Shown here piece after piece: positions 37,776 to 46,894 of a DNA stretch of 64,000 nt (position 1 is its first letter; every line of letters starts with the position of its first letter). The DNA lies in the NCBI RefSeq assembly GCF_001421885.1, contig NZ_LMLH01000030.1, forward strand, positions 1-64,000. The letters run 5' to 3'. The notes under the pieces are model-generated. The model saw nothing but the letters and a program-made list of their open reading frames with translations. It had not been told where the DNA came from and did not search any database. This stretch comes from Pseudomonas sp. Leaf48. Its GTDB lineage: Bacteria; Pseudomonadota; Gammaproteobacteria; Pseudomonadales; Pseudomonadaceae. The translations under genes were made by a program, and so were the position numbers.

Positions 37776-39659
37776 TCAGATCTCCGGTGTCCAGCTCACC
37801 CCGAACATCCACGCCCGACCTTCCTCACGATACCCATACTGATTGCCGTCATGGCTGTACATCGCCCGGCTGTAACCCTTGTCCAGCAGGTTGTCGACCT
37901 TGAGCTCCAGCTGGATTTCACGGTTGAGCTCCCAACTGCTTCGTAGCCCCAACAACGCATACCCAGCCAACGACTGCTGGTTGTTCACGTCGTCATAGCT
38001 GCTGCTGACCGCCTGCCAACTGGCACCTAGACCGAGGCGATCGAACTGCCGATCCAGATCCAGGCTCAAGGTGCGCCGGGCGCGTCGGGCCAGGGTGTGG
38101 CCGGTGTCGCGGTCGCGCGGATCGATGATCGCCACGCCGAGGTTGCTCTGCCAGCCGAACAGTTCCTGCTTCAACGCCGCTTCGAAGCCGTTGATCCGCG
38201 CCGAAGCGACGTTCTCCGGGCGCGAGTTACTGCCGAAGATGATCGCGTCTTGCAGGTCTGTGCGGTATAGCGAGGCCTCCAGGCGACTGTTTTCGCTCAA
38301 CTGGCTGCGCCACTGTAACTCGTAGCTTTTCGAGGTTTCAGGCTTCAGGTCGGGGTTGCTGAAGTCGGGGTAGTACAGGTCATTGAAGGTCGGCGCGCGG
38401 AAGCCTTCGCTGAAGGTCAGCAGTACTTCGTTATCCGGGTTCAGCGGCAGGGTAAAGGTGCCGCTCCAGGTATTTTGGCTGCCAAATTGCTGGTTATCAT
38501 CGTGACGCAGGCCAAGTTCAGTGGAGAAACGGTCGGCCTGATAGCGATGCTGGATAAACGCCGCGCGGTTCCAGCGGCTGTCTTCATCGTACGCCGTACT
38601 GCTGTTGACCCGGTCCTCATACCAGTCGCCACCAACCATCAGGCTGTTGCGCTCGGTGAGTGTCAGGTCGTTCTGCCAGTTCAGCGAGTCGCGGTAAGTA
38701 TTGAATACGGTGCGTTCGTCACTGAGCTTGTCGCGGGTCTTTTCGCGGTTTTCGCTGTGACCGAGTTCGACACGGGTTTTCCAGCGTTCATTGATCCGCG
38801 CATCGGCGTAGCTGCTGACGCTACTCACATCGAAATCGCTGTAGGGCTGCTGTTGGACCGACTCGAAAGTGGTCATGTCGAAGCGCCCGAACGGGTTGTC
38901 GAATTCGCTCTTGCCGCTGTTGTTCAGCACATTGGCACCGACTTCGAAGTCATCGCTGAGGGCATGACTCAGGCTCAGGCTCAGCGATTTGTTGCGGTAC
39001 TCGTCGTGGTCGCCATCGCTGGGGTAAGACTCGTGGGTGCGATTGATCCCGGCGGTTTCATCGAGGCTGGCACCGAGATTGAAACGGGTTTTTTCATCGC
39101 CGCCGGACAACCCGAGGCTGCGCTCCCAGGTCTGGTTGCTGCCAACGCCCATGTGCAACCGTGGCTGCAGGCCTTGCTCGCCACCGCGTCGGGTGAAGAT
39201 CTGCACCACCCCGCCAATCGCATCGCTGCCGTAGATCACCGAACGGGAGCCACGCAGCACTTCCACGCGCTCGACCTGTTCGATGTTGAGGTGTTGCAGG
39301 TTGCTGTCGCCAGAGGTCGAGCTGCCGATGCGCTGACCGTCCACCAGCACCAGACTCTGGGCCGATTGCGTGCCGCGGATGTAAACCCCCGGCAAACTGC
39401 CGCGCCCGCCAGTCTGAGAGACTTGCACGCCCGGTACGCGACGCAACAGGTCGGTGACGCTGTCGGGTTGCAGGCGATCGATGTCCTCGCGGGTGAACAC
39501 GGTATTGGCAGCGCTGCTGTCGTTGCGCGCTTCGACCTGGCGGTTGGCGCTGATCAACACGTCGGGCAGTTTCAGGGCCTGATCGCGTTCGAAGGAGTCG
39601 GCCAGCAGTGGGCCGGCTGGCAGCAAGGTCAGCGTCAGGGCGAGAGGGGAGAGTTTCAT
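37776..39659 (-). CDS. btuB: TonB-dependent vitamin B12 receptor BtuB
   Basis: The protein has 627 residues with a signal peptide (MKLSPLALTLTLLPAGPLLA). A TonB-box-like segment (LPDVLISANR, residues about 30-39) precedes the plug domain (DLLRRVPGVQVSQTGGRGSLPGVYIRG) and a 22-strand outer-membrane barrel. The B12 ligand follows from the BtuB-type plug and the btuF neighbour. The 166 bp upstream contains a REPIN and shows no cobalamin riboswitch. The ATG at 39659 is chosen because the upstream extension is not signal-like. Confidence 0.88.
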   Translation of the reverse strand: MKLSPLALTLTLLPAGPLLADSFERDQALKLPDVLISANRQVEARNDSSAANTVFTREDIDRLQPDSVTDLLRRVPGVQVSQTGGRGSLPGVYIRGTQSAQSLVLVDGQRIGSSTSGDSNLQHLNIEQVERVEVLRGSRSVIYGSDAIGGVVQIFTRRGGEQGLQPRLHMGVGSNQTWERSLGLSGGDEKTRFNLGASLDETAGINRTHESYPSDGDHDEYRNKSLSLSLSHALSDDFEVGANVLNNSGKSEFDNPFGRFDMTTFESVQQQPYSDFDVSSVSSYADARINERWKTRVELGHSENREKTRDKLSDERTVFNTYRDSLNWQNDLTLTERNSLMVGGDWYEDRVNSSTAYDEDSRWNRAAFIQHRYQADRFSTELGLRHDDNQQFGSQNTWSGTFTLPLNPDNEVLLTFSEGFRAPTFNDLYYPDFSNPDLKPETSKSYELQWRSQLSENSRLEASLYRTDLQDAIIFGSNSRPENVASARINGFEAALKQELFGWQSNLGVAIIDPRDRDTGHTLARRARRTLSLDLDRQFDRLGLGASWQAVSSSYDDVNNQQSLAGYALLGLRSSWELNREIQLELKVDNLLDKGYSRAMYSHDGNQYGYREEGRAWMFGVSWTPEI

Positions 39660-39713
39660 GGCAGTCCGTTGGTACTTGGAGCGAGCACATTCTTGAAGGG
39701 TTGTACAAAACCA

Positions 39714-39806
39714 ATGTGGGAGCGGGCTTGCTCGCGATGACGGTGTGTCAGTCAATGAAGAGGTGACTGTCAATCCGCTATCGCGGGCAAGCCCGCTCCC
39801 ACAGGG
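39714..39806. repeat. REPIN between dxs and btuB
   Basis: TGTGGGAGCGGGCTTGCTCGCG and the inverted CGCGGGCAAGCCCGCTCCCACA flank about 50 bp. It fills most of the gap between two genes in the same orientation, so it may attenuate read-through from dxs into btuB. Confidence 0.87.
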
Positions 39807-39825
39807 TTTCGCAAATGTCTGATGT

Positions 39826-41724
39826 TTAAATGTTCAGCAGTTGCAGGCGCTCGCGAATCGACGCTTCAATGCCTGCTTCATCCAGCCCGCACTCGGCCAG
39901 CATCTGCGCAGGCTTGGCGTGTTCGACGTAGATGTCCGGCAAGCCCAAGTGCAACATCGACTTTAGGATGTTCTCGCGGGCGAGGAACTCGCTGACCGCG
40001 CCACCGGCACCGCCCATGATCGCGTTCTCTTCGACGGTCACCAACAACTCGTGGCTGCCGGCGATTTCCCGTACCAGGGCTTCATCCAGCGGCTTGACGA
40101 AGCGCATGTCGACCACGGTCGCATCGAGCTTCTCGGCGACGTTCAGTGCTTCGGCCAATTGCACGCCGAACACCAGCAGGGCCACTTTGCTGCCTTGGCG
40201 GCGCACCACACCCTTGCCGATCTCGATCGGTTCGAGGTCTTTCTCGATGGTGGCGTTCGGGCCGCTGCCGCGCGGGTAACGCACCGCCGCCGGACCGTTA
40301 TGCAAGTGACCGGTGGTGAGCATTTTGCGCAGTTCGTTTTCGTCGCTCGGGGTCATGATGACCATGCCGGGGATGCAGCGCAGGTACGATAAATCGAAAC
40401 TGCCGGCATGGGTCGGGCCGTCTTCGCCCACCAGACCGGCACGGTCGATGGCGAACAGTACGTCGAGGTTCTGCACCGCTACGTCATGCACCAACTGGTC
40501 GTAGCCACGCTGCAGGAAGGTCGAATAGATCGCCACCACGGGCTTTGCGCCTTCACAGGCCATGCCGGCCGCGAGGGTCACGGCGTGTTGCTCGGCGATC
40601 GCCACGTCGAAGTAGCGCTGCGGGTAACGCTCGCTGAAAGCCACCAGGTCCGAGCCTTCCTTCATCGCCGGGGTAATCCCGACCAGGCGCGGGTCGGCCG
40701 CCGCCATGTCGCACAGCCATTCGCCGAACACACCGGAATACTTCGGCCCGCTGGCTTTTTTCGGCGCAGCGGCCGGAGCGTCCAGTGGTTCGAGCTTGGT
40801 GATGGCGTGGTAACCAATCGGGTCGACTTCCGCCGGGGCGAAGCCTTTGCCCTTCTTGGTGACGATGTGCAGGAACTGCGGGCCTTTCAGATCGCGCATG
40901 TTGCGCAGGGTGGCGATCAGGGTCGGCAGGTCGTGGCCATCGATCGGGCCGATGTAGTTCCAGCCCAGCTCTTCGAACAGGGTGCCGGGGACCAGCATGC
41001 CTTTGGCGTATTCTTCGGTACGACGGGCGATTTCCCAGGCGCCGGGCAGGCGCGACAGGACCTTCTTGCTGCCCTCGCGCATGCTTGCGTAGGTGCGGCT
41101 GGAAAGAATTTTCGCCAGGTAATTCGACAGCCCGCCGACGTTGCGCGAGATCGACATGTCGTTGTCGTTGAGGATCACCAGCATGTTGGCGTTCACTTCC
41201 GGCGCATGGTTCAGCGCCTCGAAGGCCATGCCGGCGGTCAACGCGCCATCGCCGATAACGGCAATGGCCTTGCGCTCACTGTTCTGCAGGCGGGCGGCAA
41301 TGGCCATGCCCAGCGCTGCGCTGATCGAGGTGCTGGAGTGGCCGACGCCGAAGGTGTCGTACTCACTCTCGGAGCGGCGCGGGAAAGCGGCAATGCCGTC
41401 CTTCTGGCGCAGGGTGCCCATGCGCTCGCGACGATCGGTGAGGATCTTGTGTGGATAAGCCTGGTGACCCACGTCCCACACCAGCCGGTCATCCGGGGTG
41501 TCGAACACGTAATGCAGCGCGATAGTCAGCTCGATAACGCCCAGGCCGGCGCCGAAATGCCCACCGGTCTGGCCGACCGTGTAGAGCAATTCCAGGCGCA
41601 ACTCATCAGCCAGGGTTTCCAGCTCGGCTTCGCCTAACCGGCGCAACCCGTCCGGCGTGTTGGCACGGTCGAGCAGTGGCGTGGTCGGGCGCTTGCGGGG
41701 AATCTCATGAAACGTCGTGGGCAT
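39826..41724 (-). CDS. dxs: 1-deoxy-D-xylulose-5-phosphate synthase
   Basis: The protein has 632 residues. The thiamine diphosphate motif is seen as GDGALTAGMAFEALNH...LVILNDNDMSI, with VGHQAYPHKILTDRR near 85 and the transketolase-like central and C-terminal domains (IAEQHAVTLAAGMA and DGPTHAGSFD). It makes DXP from pyruvate and glyceraldehyde 3-phosphate, opening the MEP isoprenoid pathway and feeding thiamine and pyridoxal. It follows ispA by 91 bp. Confidence 0.97.
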   Translation of the reverse strand: MPTTFHEIPRKRPTTPLLDRANTPDGLRRLGEAELETLADELRLELLYTVGQTGGHFGAGLGVIELTIALHYVFDTPDDRLVWDVGHQAYPHKILTDRRERMGTLRQKDGIAAFPRRSESEYDTFGVGHSSTSISAALGMAIAARLQNSERKAIAVIGDGALTAGMAFEALNHAPEVNANMLVILNDNDMSISRNVGGLSNYLAKILSSRTYASMREGSKKVLSRLPGAWEIARRTEEYAKGMLVPGTLFEELGWNYIGPIDGHDLPTLIATLRNMRDLKGPQFLHIVTKKGKGFAPAEVDPIGYHAITKLEPLDAPAAAPKKASGPKYSGVFGEWLCDMAAADPRLVGITPAMKEGSDLVAFSERYPQRYFDVAIAEQHAVTLAAGMACEGAKPVVAIYSTFLQRGYDQLVHDVAVQNLDVLFAIDRAGLVGEDGPTHAGSFDLSYLRCIPGMVIMTPSDENELRKMLTTGHLHNGPAAVRYPRGSGPNATIEKDLEPIEIGKGVVRRQGSKVALLVFGVQLAEALNVAEKLDATVVDMRFVKPLDEALVREIAGSHELLVTVEENAIMGGAGGAVSEFLARENILKSMLHLGLPDIYVEHAKPAQMLAECGLDEAGIEASIRERLQLLNI

Positions 41725-41815
41725 CAGGCGAATCGTTATAGGTATAAAAGATGCGGCAGTTTACCTGATGGATCGCACCCTGCCCACGCATAGGTCTTTT
41801 TTGGCGGAAACGCCG

Positions 41816-42703
41816 TCAGCTGCGCCGGTCGACGATATACCGGGCCAGTTCACGCAATGGCTCGGCCGCCGCGTCAAACGGTCGCAGCGCGTGCAGGGCC
41901 TGGTCGCGCAACTCCAGGGCGTAAGCCTTGGCGGCGTCGAGGCCGAGCAGCGACGGGTAAGTCGGCTTGTCCCGGGCAATGTCGGCACCCTGGCGTTTGC
42001 CGAGGGTTTCGGTATCGCTTTCGACGTCGAGAATGTCGTCCTGGACCTGAAACGCCAGGCCGATGGCCTGTGCATAAGTCTGCAGCGACGTCAGCTCGTC
42101 CTCCTCGGCCAGGCCGCTGGCCAAAGCGCCGAGCTTGACGCTGACCTCGATCAACGCGCCGGTCTTGTGCCGGTGCATGTATTCGAGGGCTTTCTGGTCG
42201 AGTTTCAAACCCACCGAACCCAGGTCGATGGCCTGACCGCCGACCATCCCCGCAGGGCCTGCCGCTTGTGCCAGTGCACTGACCATTTGCAGGCGAATCT
42301 CGGCGTCTACCGTGCTCAGGCGCGGATCGAGCAGGGCGGTGAACGCCAGGCTCTGCAAGCCATCGCCGGCCAGGATCGCGCAGGCTTCATCGAATTTCTT
42401 GTGGGTAGTCGGTTGGCCGCGACGCAGATCGTCGTCGTCCATCGCCGGCAAATCGTCGTGTACCAGCGAATAGGCGTGGATCAACTCCACTGCGCAGGCC
42501 GCGCCGTTGGCTTGCTCGGCCTTGCCGCCCAGCGCTTCGCATGCGGCGTAGGCCAGCAGCGGACGTACGCGCTTGCCGCCGTTCATCACGCTATAGCGCA
42601 TGGCCTCGTACAACCGCGCCAGCTCAGGGCTTGGCGCACTGAACAAAGTCTCCAGGGCAGCATTGACGCGGGCCTGGCTGGTCGCCGAATACGTTGCAAT
42701 CAT
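41816..42703 (-). CDS. ispA: farnesyl diphosphate synthase
   Basis: The protein has 295 residues. The two aspartate-rich motifs are VHDDLPAMDDDDLRRG and FQVQDDILDVESD; the lysine/arginine motif GGKRVRPLL lies near 47. It condenses IPP and DMAPP into farnesyl diphosphate. It overlaps xseB by 4 bp (ATGA), the usual xseB-ispA-dxs order. Confidence 0.96.
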   Translation of the reverse strand: MIATYSATSQARVNAALETLFSAPSPELARLYEAMRYSVMNGGKRVRPLLAYAACEALGGKAEQANGAACAVELIHAYSLVHDDLPAMDDDDLRRGQPTTHKKFDEACAILAGDGLQSLAFTALLDPRLSTVDAEIRLQMVSALAQAAGPAGMVGGQAIDLGSVGLKLDQKALEYMHRHKTGALIEVSVKLGALASGLAEEDELTSLQTYAQAIGLAFQVQDDILDVESDTETLGKRQGADIARDKPTYPSLLGLDAAKAYALELRDQALHALRPFDAAAEPLRELARYIVDRRS

Positions 42704-42942
42704 TCTGGCTGATCCGCGTCGAAGGGTTCCTCGGCCAACTCGCCATCACGCTCGAGCAGCACCTGAACCTTTTGCTCGGCCTGGGCCAGCGCCGCCTGGC
42801 AATCACGGGTCAGACCGATGCCTTGCTCGAAAGCGGCCAGCGAATCCTCCAGCGACAATTCGCCATTCTCCAGACGCTCCACCAGCGTTTGCAGGTCGGC
42901 GAGGGACTGTTCGAAATCCAGTGCAGCTTTTTTGCGGGCCAT
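42700..42942 (-). CDS. xseB: exodeoxyribonuclease VII small subunit
   Basis: The protein has 80 residues, the standard small subunit: DFEQSLADLQTLVERLENGELSLEDSLAAFEQGIGL followed by a coiled tail. It assembles in several copies on XseA to degrade single-stranded DNA. It is the last core gene before the accessory island that begins at about 43000. Confidence 0.95.
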   Translation of the reverse strand: MARKKAALDFEQSLADLQTLVERLENGELSLEDSLAAFEQGIGLTRDCQAALAQAEQKVQVLLERDGELAEEPFDADQPE

Positions 42943-43038
42943 GGCGGCGATTTCCGGTTGACGTTAAACCGGCGCGACACTAGCAGACATGGGGTTTATG
43001 GGCAAATGGGCGGGGTGTTTCGGCCGCTGTTTGTGGGC

Positions 43039-44184
43039 TCAGGTTTCAGCTTCATCGGGGTATCTGATCTGATACCGAGTGCTGCGCCCGCCGCCCGGTA
43101 GACGGTGCAGGCATCCTTTATCCAGTAGTTCAGCCAGATGGCGGGTCGCGGTAGCCTTGGATACTTTCGCAACAGTTTGATACTGCGCTGCGCTGATTCC
43201 TCCCTCGAACCCACGCTCTCCACCGTCGAGCAAGCGGTTGACTACCTTGGTCTGTTCTGCCGACAGTCCGGATTCCCTGTGAGCCTGCCAGAAGCTCGAC
43301 TTGGCGAGCACTGATTCGATCCGCGCCATTGCCTGTTGCAAGCTGCGCAGCAAGGTTTGTAGAAACCACTGCAACCATGAGGTGATGTCCAGCGTGGATT
43401 TTTGGCTGCCTTCCAGTATTGAGTAATAGCCGGAGCGATCCTCGAGGATGCTCGCGGACATTGCGTAGAAACGGATCGCCTGAGCCTCGCCCTGGGCCAG
43501 TGCAAGGTCGGTGATGGTCCGCGTCAGGCGGCCGTTGCCATCATCAAAAGGGTGCAGCGTGACAAACCAGAAATGCGCAATCCCGGCCCGCAGTAATGGA
43601 TCGAGCCCCGCCTGATTTCGGCTGCTTCCAAACCAGCCGAGGAAGGTGTCGAGTTGGCGTTCAAGGCCATGGCGCGGTGGCGCTTCGAAGTGAACAGTGG
43701 GTCTGTCGAGTCGACCGGATACCACTTGCATCGGCTCATCACCACGTAACGCGCCAACACGGATGTTCCGGGCAGCGAGGGCGCTTTCCTGATCCGGAAA
43801 CAACCATTCGTGCCAGTCGAGTAATCGTTCCAGCGTCAGTGGTTTATCGAAATGTTGCGTGGCGTCGAGCATCAACTGCGCCAAGCCTTCGCTGCGCATG
43901 CTGACGTTGTTACCCTCAACCAGTTCCAGCCCCAAACGTCGCGCCAACGAAGAACGAACCGAGCCCACATTCAGTTGCTCGCCTTCAATAGCGGAAGAGG
44001 TGACGATGTTCTGCAGCAATGCATCCAGCTCACTTTGCGCGCTGAGTGAACTGCCGACGGAACTGGCCATACCCATCAATCGACCTTGCGCCTGAATGCA
44101 CTCGCGCAGCAGCGGTGCCAGACACTCGTCGCGCCAGGTGAAATTCGGCCAATCCGGCTGTTGCCAGATCCATTTGGGTGCCAT
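43039..44184 (-). CDS. Fic family protein, N-terminally autoinhibited, with C-terminal winged helix
   Basis: The protein has 381 residues. The catalytic motif is complete: HPFDDGNGRLTR (211-222), as in AMP-transferring Fic enzymes. The inhibitory helix motif S/TxxxE(G/N) is present as S63-SAI-E67-G68, placing it in the class with N-terminal autoinhibition. The last 75 residues read as a winged helix (AQYQTVAKVSKATATRHLAELLDKGCL). The ATG at 44184 is preferred because starting at 44271 would translate the operator-like repeats. It is the first gene of the island and is divergent from mcrB. Target and role are unknown. Confidence 0.85.
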   Translation of the reverse strand: MAPKWIWQQPDWPNFTWRDECLAPLLRECIQAQGRLMGMASSVGSSLSAQSELDALLQNIVTSSAIEGEQLNVGSVRSSLARRLGLELVEGNNVSMRSEGLAQLMLDATQHFDKPLTLERLLDWHEWLFPDQESALAARNIRVGALRGDEPMQVVSGRLDRPTVHFEAPPRHGLERQLDTFLGWFGSSRNQAGLDPLLRAGIAHFWFVTLHPFDDGNGRLTRTITDLALAQGEAQAIRFYAMSASILEDRSGYYSILEGSQKSTLDITSWLQWFLQTLLRSLQQAMARIESVLAKSSFWQAHRESGLSAEQTKVVNRLLDGGERGFEGGISAAQYQTVAKVSKATATRHLAELLDKGCLHRLPGGGRSTRYQIRYPDEAET

Positions 44185-44207
44185 GAGCTCGGACCTCTTG
44201 GGGGGTG

Positions 44208-44270
44208 TGAGCCGATTAGAAATATTATTCGGCTCATGGGGTGAGCCGAATATGGCGCTTATTCGGCTCA
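44208..44270. promoter_or_regulatory. four half-site operator upstream of the fic gene
   Basis: TGAGCCGA (44208-44215) with TCGGCTCA (44229-44236), then TGAGCCGAAT (44242-44251) with ATTCGGCTCA (44261-44270): two inverted pairs of the same half site, the second perfect over 10 bp with a 9-bp spacer. They sit 24-86 bp upstream of the fic start. The pattern is that of a repressor operator, probably read by the winged helix at the end of the Fic protein itself. Confidence 0.65.
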
Positions 44271-44394
44271 TCGTCCAGCCATTCTCTCGAATTCATCCGA
44301 ACATGCAGATACCAGCGATTGTAAAAAAGGAATCAGCGGGGCCGCGTAGGTAGGAGTGGCGGGGGTGGTAGTCATGCTGCGTGCCTACCCGTGA
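44271..44394. other. fic-mcrB gap, no gene seen
   Basis: A left-hand part of the 317-bp gap with no recognisable gene. It should contain the promoters of fic (leftward) and, if transcribed separately, of mcrBC (rightward). Confidence 0.4.
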
Positions 44395-44496
44395 AGGCCC
44401 CCCGGGTTCTGGTTGCGCCTTGAGCATGTCATGCCGGACTATGCGCAGAGCAAGGCCTGGCTGGCCAAACACGGAATTGATGTTGAAGGGATCTGA
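44395..44496 (+). pseudogene. C-terminal fragment of an unidentified gene
   Basis: An open stretch of 33 codons ends in the sequence LEHVMPDYAQSKAWLAKHG and IDVEGI, with a protein-like amino-acid pattern, but has a stop codon just upstream (44392-44394) and only a short ATG frame from 44431. It looks like the tail of a gene lost when the island was assembled, five bases before mcrB. It could instead be a 21-residue leader peptide. I cannot name the parent family. Confidence 0.3.
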
Positions 44497-44501
44497 AGAC
44501 G

Positions 44502-46880
44502 ATGGCGGACTATTTCACGAGCGACCACTTCGAGCTGCTGAACAAGTGGAAGGGACAAAAGCGCGACGAGTCGAACCTCGAGCAGACCCGCGCCTACGAT
44601 GAACTAAAAAAGGCCTATGAGGTGACGGGGGCGTGGGCTAACGAAGTCAAAGAAATGCTTTTCCCTGTAGGGCGCGTCGAGCTTCGCAAACGACCTACCA
44701 ACCAAGGTAACAACTTTGCCAGTTACAACTGGGCCAAGATCTATCCCTCGCCCGAAGCGCCAAAGGAGTTGGCCTACACCGTAGGCATTGATGCCAATAA
44801 CGGCTTCATCGTTAAGATCGATACCGTCGGTCTCGATGAGTCGGGCACAACGCGAACGTCATATCTGGCGTTGCGTGGCAGCCTTGACAACTCACCCTTT
44901 GTTGCCACGCTTCCTGCGGCCGACGGGCTGGGGAAATCGCTAGACCAACTCGCTACGTGGAGCGTTGAGGCTATCCGCAACTTCAAGCAGCGATACGATG
45001 AGGTAGTCAGCAAGCTGAACCTTGGAAAGGTGCTGAGCGATGAGGATCTGCTCAAGCACTTTGATGGCAAGCCAGCGTTTCAGACTTTCCGCGCCTCATG
45101 GTCGCCCCAGGATAAGGCGCTTTTTTGTCGGCTGGCGGGAGCTGTTCACGCCGCCGGTCTAGACTGGTGGCACATGGGAAAAGGTATCCAGGTACGCTTT
45201 GGCCGCAAAAATCCCGGCAGTGAGCGGGCGGTCGGTGTTCTCGGCATGATTCGGGGTACCCGCACGCGGAAGATCTCGTGGACGCGAGAGGTCGGCACGA
45301 TACCCAAGCTCCATCGCGAACCGTTGACGGAGGAAATAATCGCGCAGATCGAGACAGCCCTGTCGGCCGAGCTTGACTCACTGGACGACTGGCTGGTGCT
45401 TGAAACGGAGCGGCCGGGACTGTGGCCCGATCAATTGCGGGACGATCCTGTCGATCCTGAAGAAGACTCGGATGAGGAGGAGGCGAACGATACCGATTTC
45501 GTGAGGCAGCCCGTCAATCGCATCTATTACGGCCCGCCGGGCACGGGTAAGACCTACGAGTTGTCGAAGCTGCTCAAAAGAGAGTACGAACAAGCAATGA
45601 CCTCGGTCTCCAATGAGGAGTGGCGCAACCAGTTCATCGCGGAAAAAATCGCGGTGCTGAAGTGGTGGGAGGCTACCGCCGCAGCACTGTATGACCTGGG
45701 CGGTAGCGGCAAGGTCAGTGACCTTATGGAACACCCATTTATTCAGGCGGTGATCGCCGCCAACGGCACGAATCAGAGTCTGCGCCAAACACTTTGGCAG
45801 ACTCTGAATTCCCATGCGGTAGAGGACTCTGCCACGGTCAAACTGAAGAAACGCCGCGCGCTTGGGATATTCGACAAGTCGGCAGAATCGGTCTGGCAAT
45901 TGGCTGGTGATTGGCGCGAGGCCTGCGAAGACCTTGCCGGCTTGGTCGAAGAGCTGAAGTCTGGGCATCACGACACAGGGGCCGTTCAGCGCTACAGCTT
46001 CGTTACCTTCCACCAGTCTTACGGCTATGAAGAGTTCGTCGAGGGGCTTCGGCCGGTTCTTGACGGAGATGCAGAAGGTGGTGAAATTCAATACGAAATC
46101 CGTTCTGGCACCTTCAAGGAGCTGTGCCGTCGGGCGCGATCGGCACCAGATCAGCGATTCGCGATGGTGATTGACGAGATCAACCGGGGCAACATCAGTA
46201 AAATATTTGGCGAACTGATTACCTTGATCGAAGCCGATAAGCGCGAGGGCGCCGAGAACGCCCTATCGGTGACTCTGCCTTATTCTGGCGAGAGCTTTTC
46301 GGTGCCAGGTAATGTCGACATCATCGGTACAATGAACACCGCGGACCGCTCGCTCGCGCTGTTGGACACCGCACTGCGTCGCCGGTTTGAGTTTGTGCCG
46401 GTTATGCCGGATGCTCGCGATGAACCGGGCGCACCGCTCGCAGGTCTGCGCGTCACTCTGGGTGAACAGGTGATTGACGTACCTCGAGTGCTCCATGCGA
46501 TCAATCAACGCATCGCAGCGCTATACGACCGGGACCATTGCATCGGCCACGCCTACTTCACATTGTTGGCCAAGACTCCTGATGGAGACGAACGATTGGT
46601 GGCACTTCAACAGGTGTTCAGCACTCGTATCCTGCCCTTGCTCGAAGAGTATTTTTTTGAGGACTGGCAGAAAATCCGTCTGGTACTGGCCGATAACCAG
46701 AAGCCAGTGGGCGCGCAATTTGTCGTTGAGGGCCAAGATCTCGAGGATGATCTGGCTCGCTTATTTGGTAATGACCACGGCCTAGATAGCTACACCACCA
46801 AGCGCCGCTTCACAGTGCAAGACGCTGCGTTCTCCAATCCAGATGCCTACACGGGCATTTACTTGACCTTGTCGAGCTGA
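44502..46880 (+). CDS. mcrB: McrB-type AAA+ GTPase of a modified-DNA restriction system
   Basis: The protein has 792 residues. The C-terminal AAA+ motor has Walker A GPPGTGKT at about 344-351, Walker B VIDEINRGN near 555 (the INRGN is diagnostic for McrB) and the sensor region GTMNTADRSLALLDTALRRRFEF near 608. The 330-residue N-terminal part does not look like the methylcytosine-binding domain of E. coli McrB and may read a different modification. An acidic linker (EEDSDEEEAND) separates the two. It lies 14 bp before mcrC. Confidence 0.92.
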   Translation: MADYFTSDHFELLNKWKGQKRDESNLEQTRAYDELKKAYEVTGAWANEVKEMLFPVGRVELRKRPTNQGNNFASYNWAKIYPSPEAPKELAYTVGIDANNGFIVKIDTVGLDESGTTRTSYLALRGSLDNSPFVATLPAADGLGKSLDQLATWSVEAIRNFKQRYDEVVSKLNLGKVLSDEDLLKHFDGKPAFQTFRASWSPQDKALFCRLAGAVHAAGLDWWHMGKGIQVRFGRKNPGSERAVGVLGMIRGTRTRKISWTREVGTIPKLHREPLTEEIIAQIETALSAELDSLDDWLVLETERPGLWPDQLRDDPVDPEEDSDEEEANDTDFVRQPVNRIYYGPPGTGKTYELSKLLKREYEQAMTSVSNEEWRNQFIAEKIAVLKWWEATAAALYDLGGSGKVSDLMEHPFIQAVIAANGTNQSLRQTLWQTLNSHAVEDSATVKLKKRRALGIFDKSAESVWQLAGDWREACEDLAGLVEELKSGHHDTGAVQRYSFVTFHQSYGYEEFVEGLRPVLDGDAEGGEIQYEIRSGTFKELCRRARSAPDQRFAMVIDEINRGNISKIFGELITLIEADKREGAENALSVTLPYSGESFSVPGNVDIIGTMNTADRSLALLDTALRRRFEFVPVMPDARDEPGAPLAGLRVTLGEQVIDVPRVLHAINQRIAALYDRDHCIGHAYFTLLAKTPDGDERLVALQQVFSTRILPLLEEYFFEDWQKIRLVLADNQKPVGAQFVVEGQDLEDDLARLFGNDHGLDSYTTKRRFTVQDAAFSNPDAYTGIYLTLSS

Positions 46881-46894
46881 ATGGAGGCGCATCA

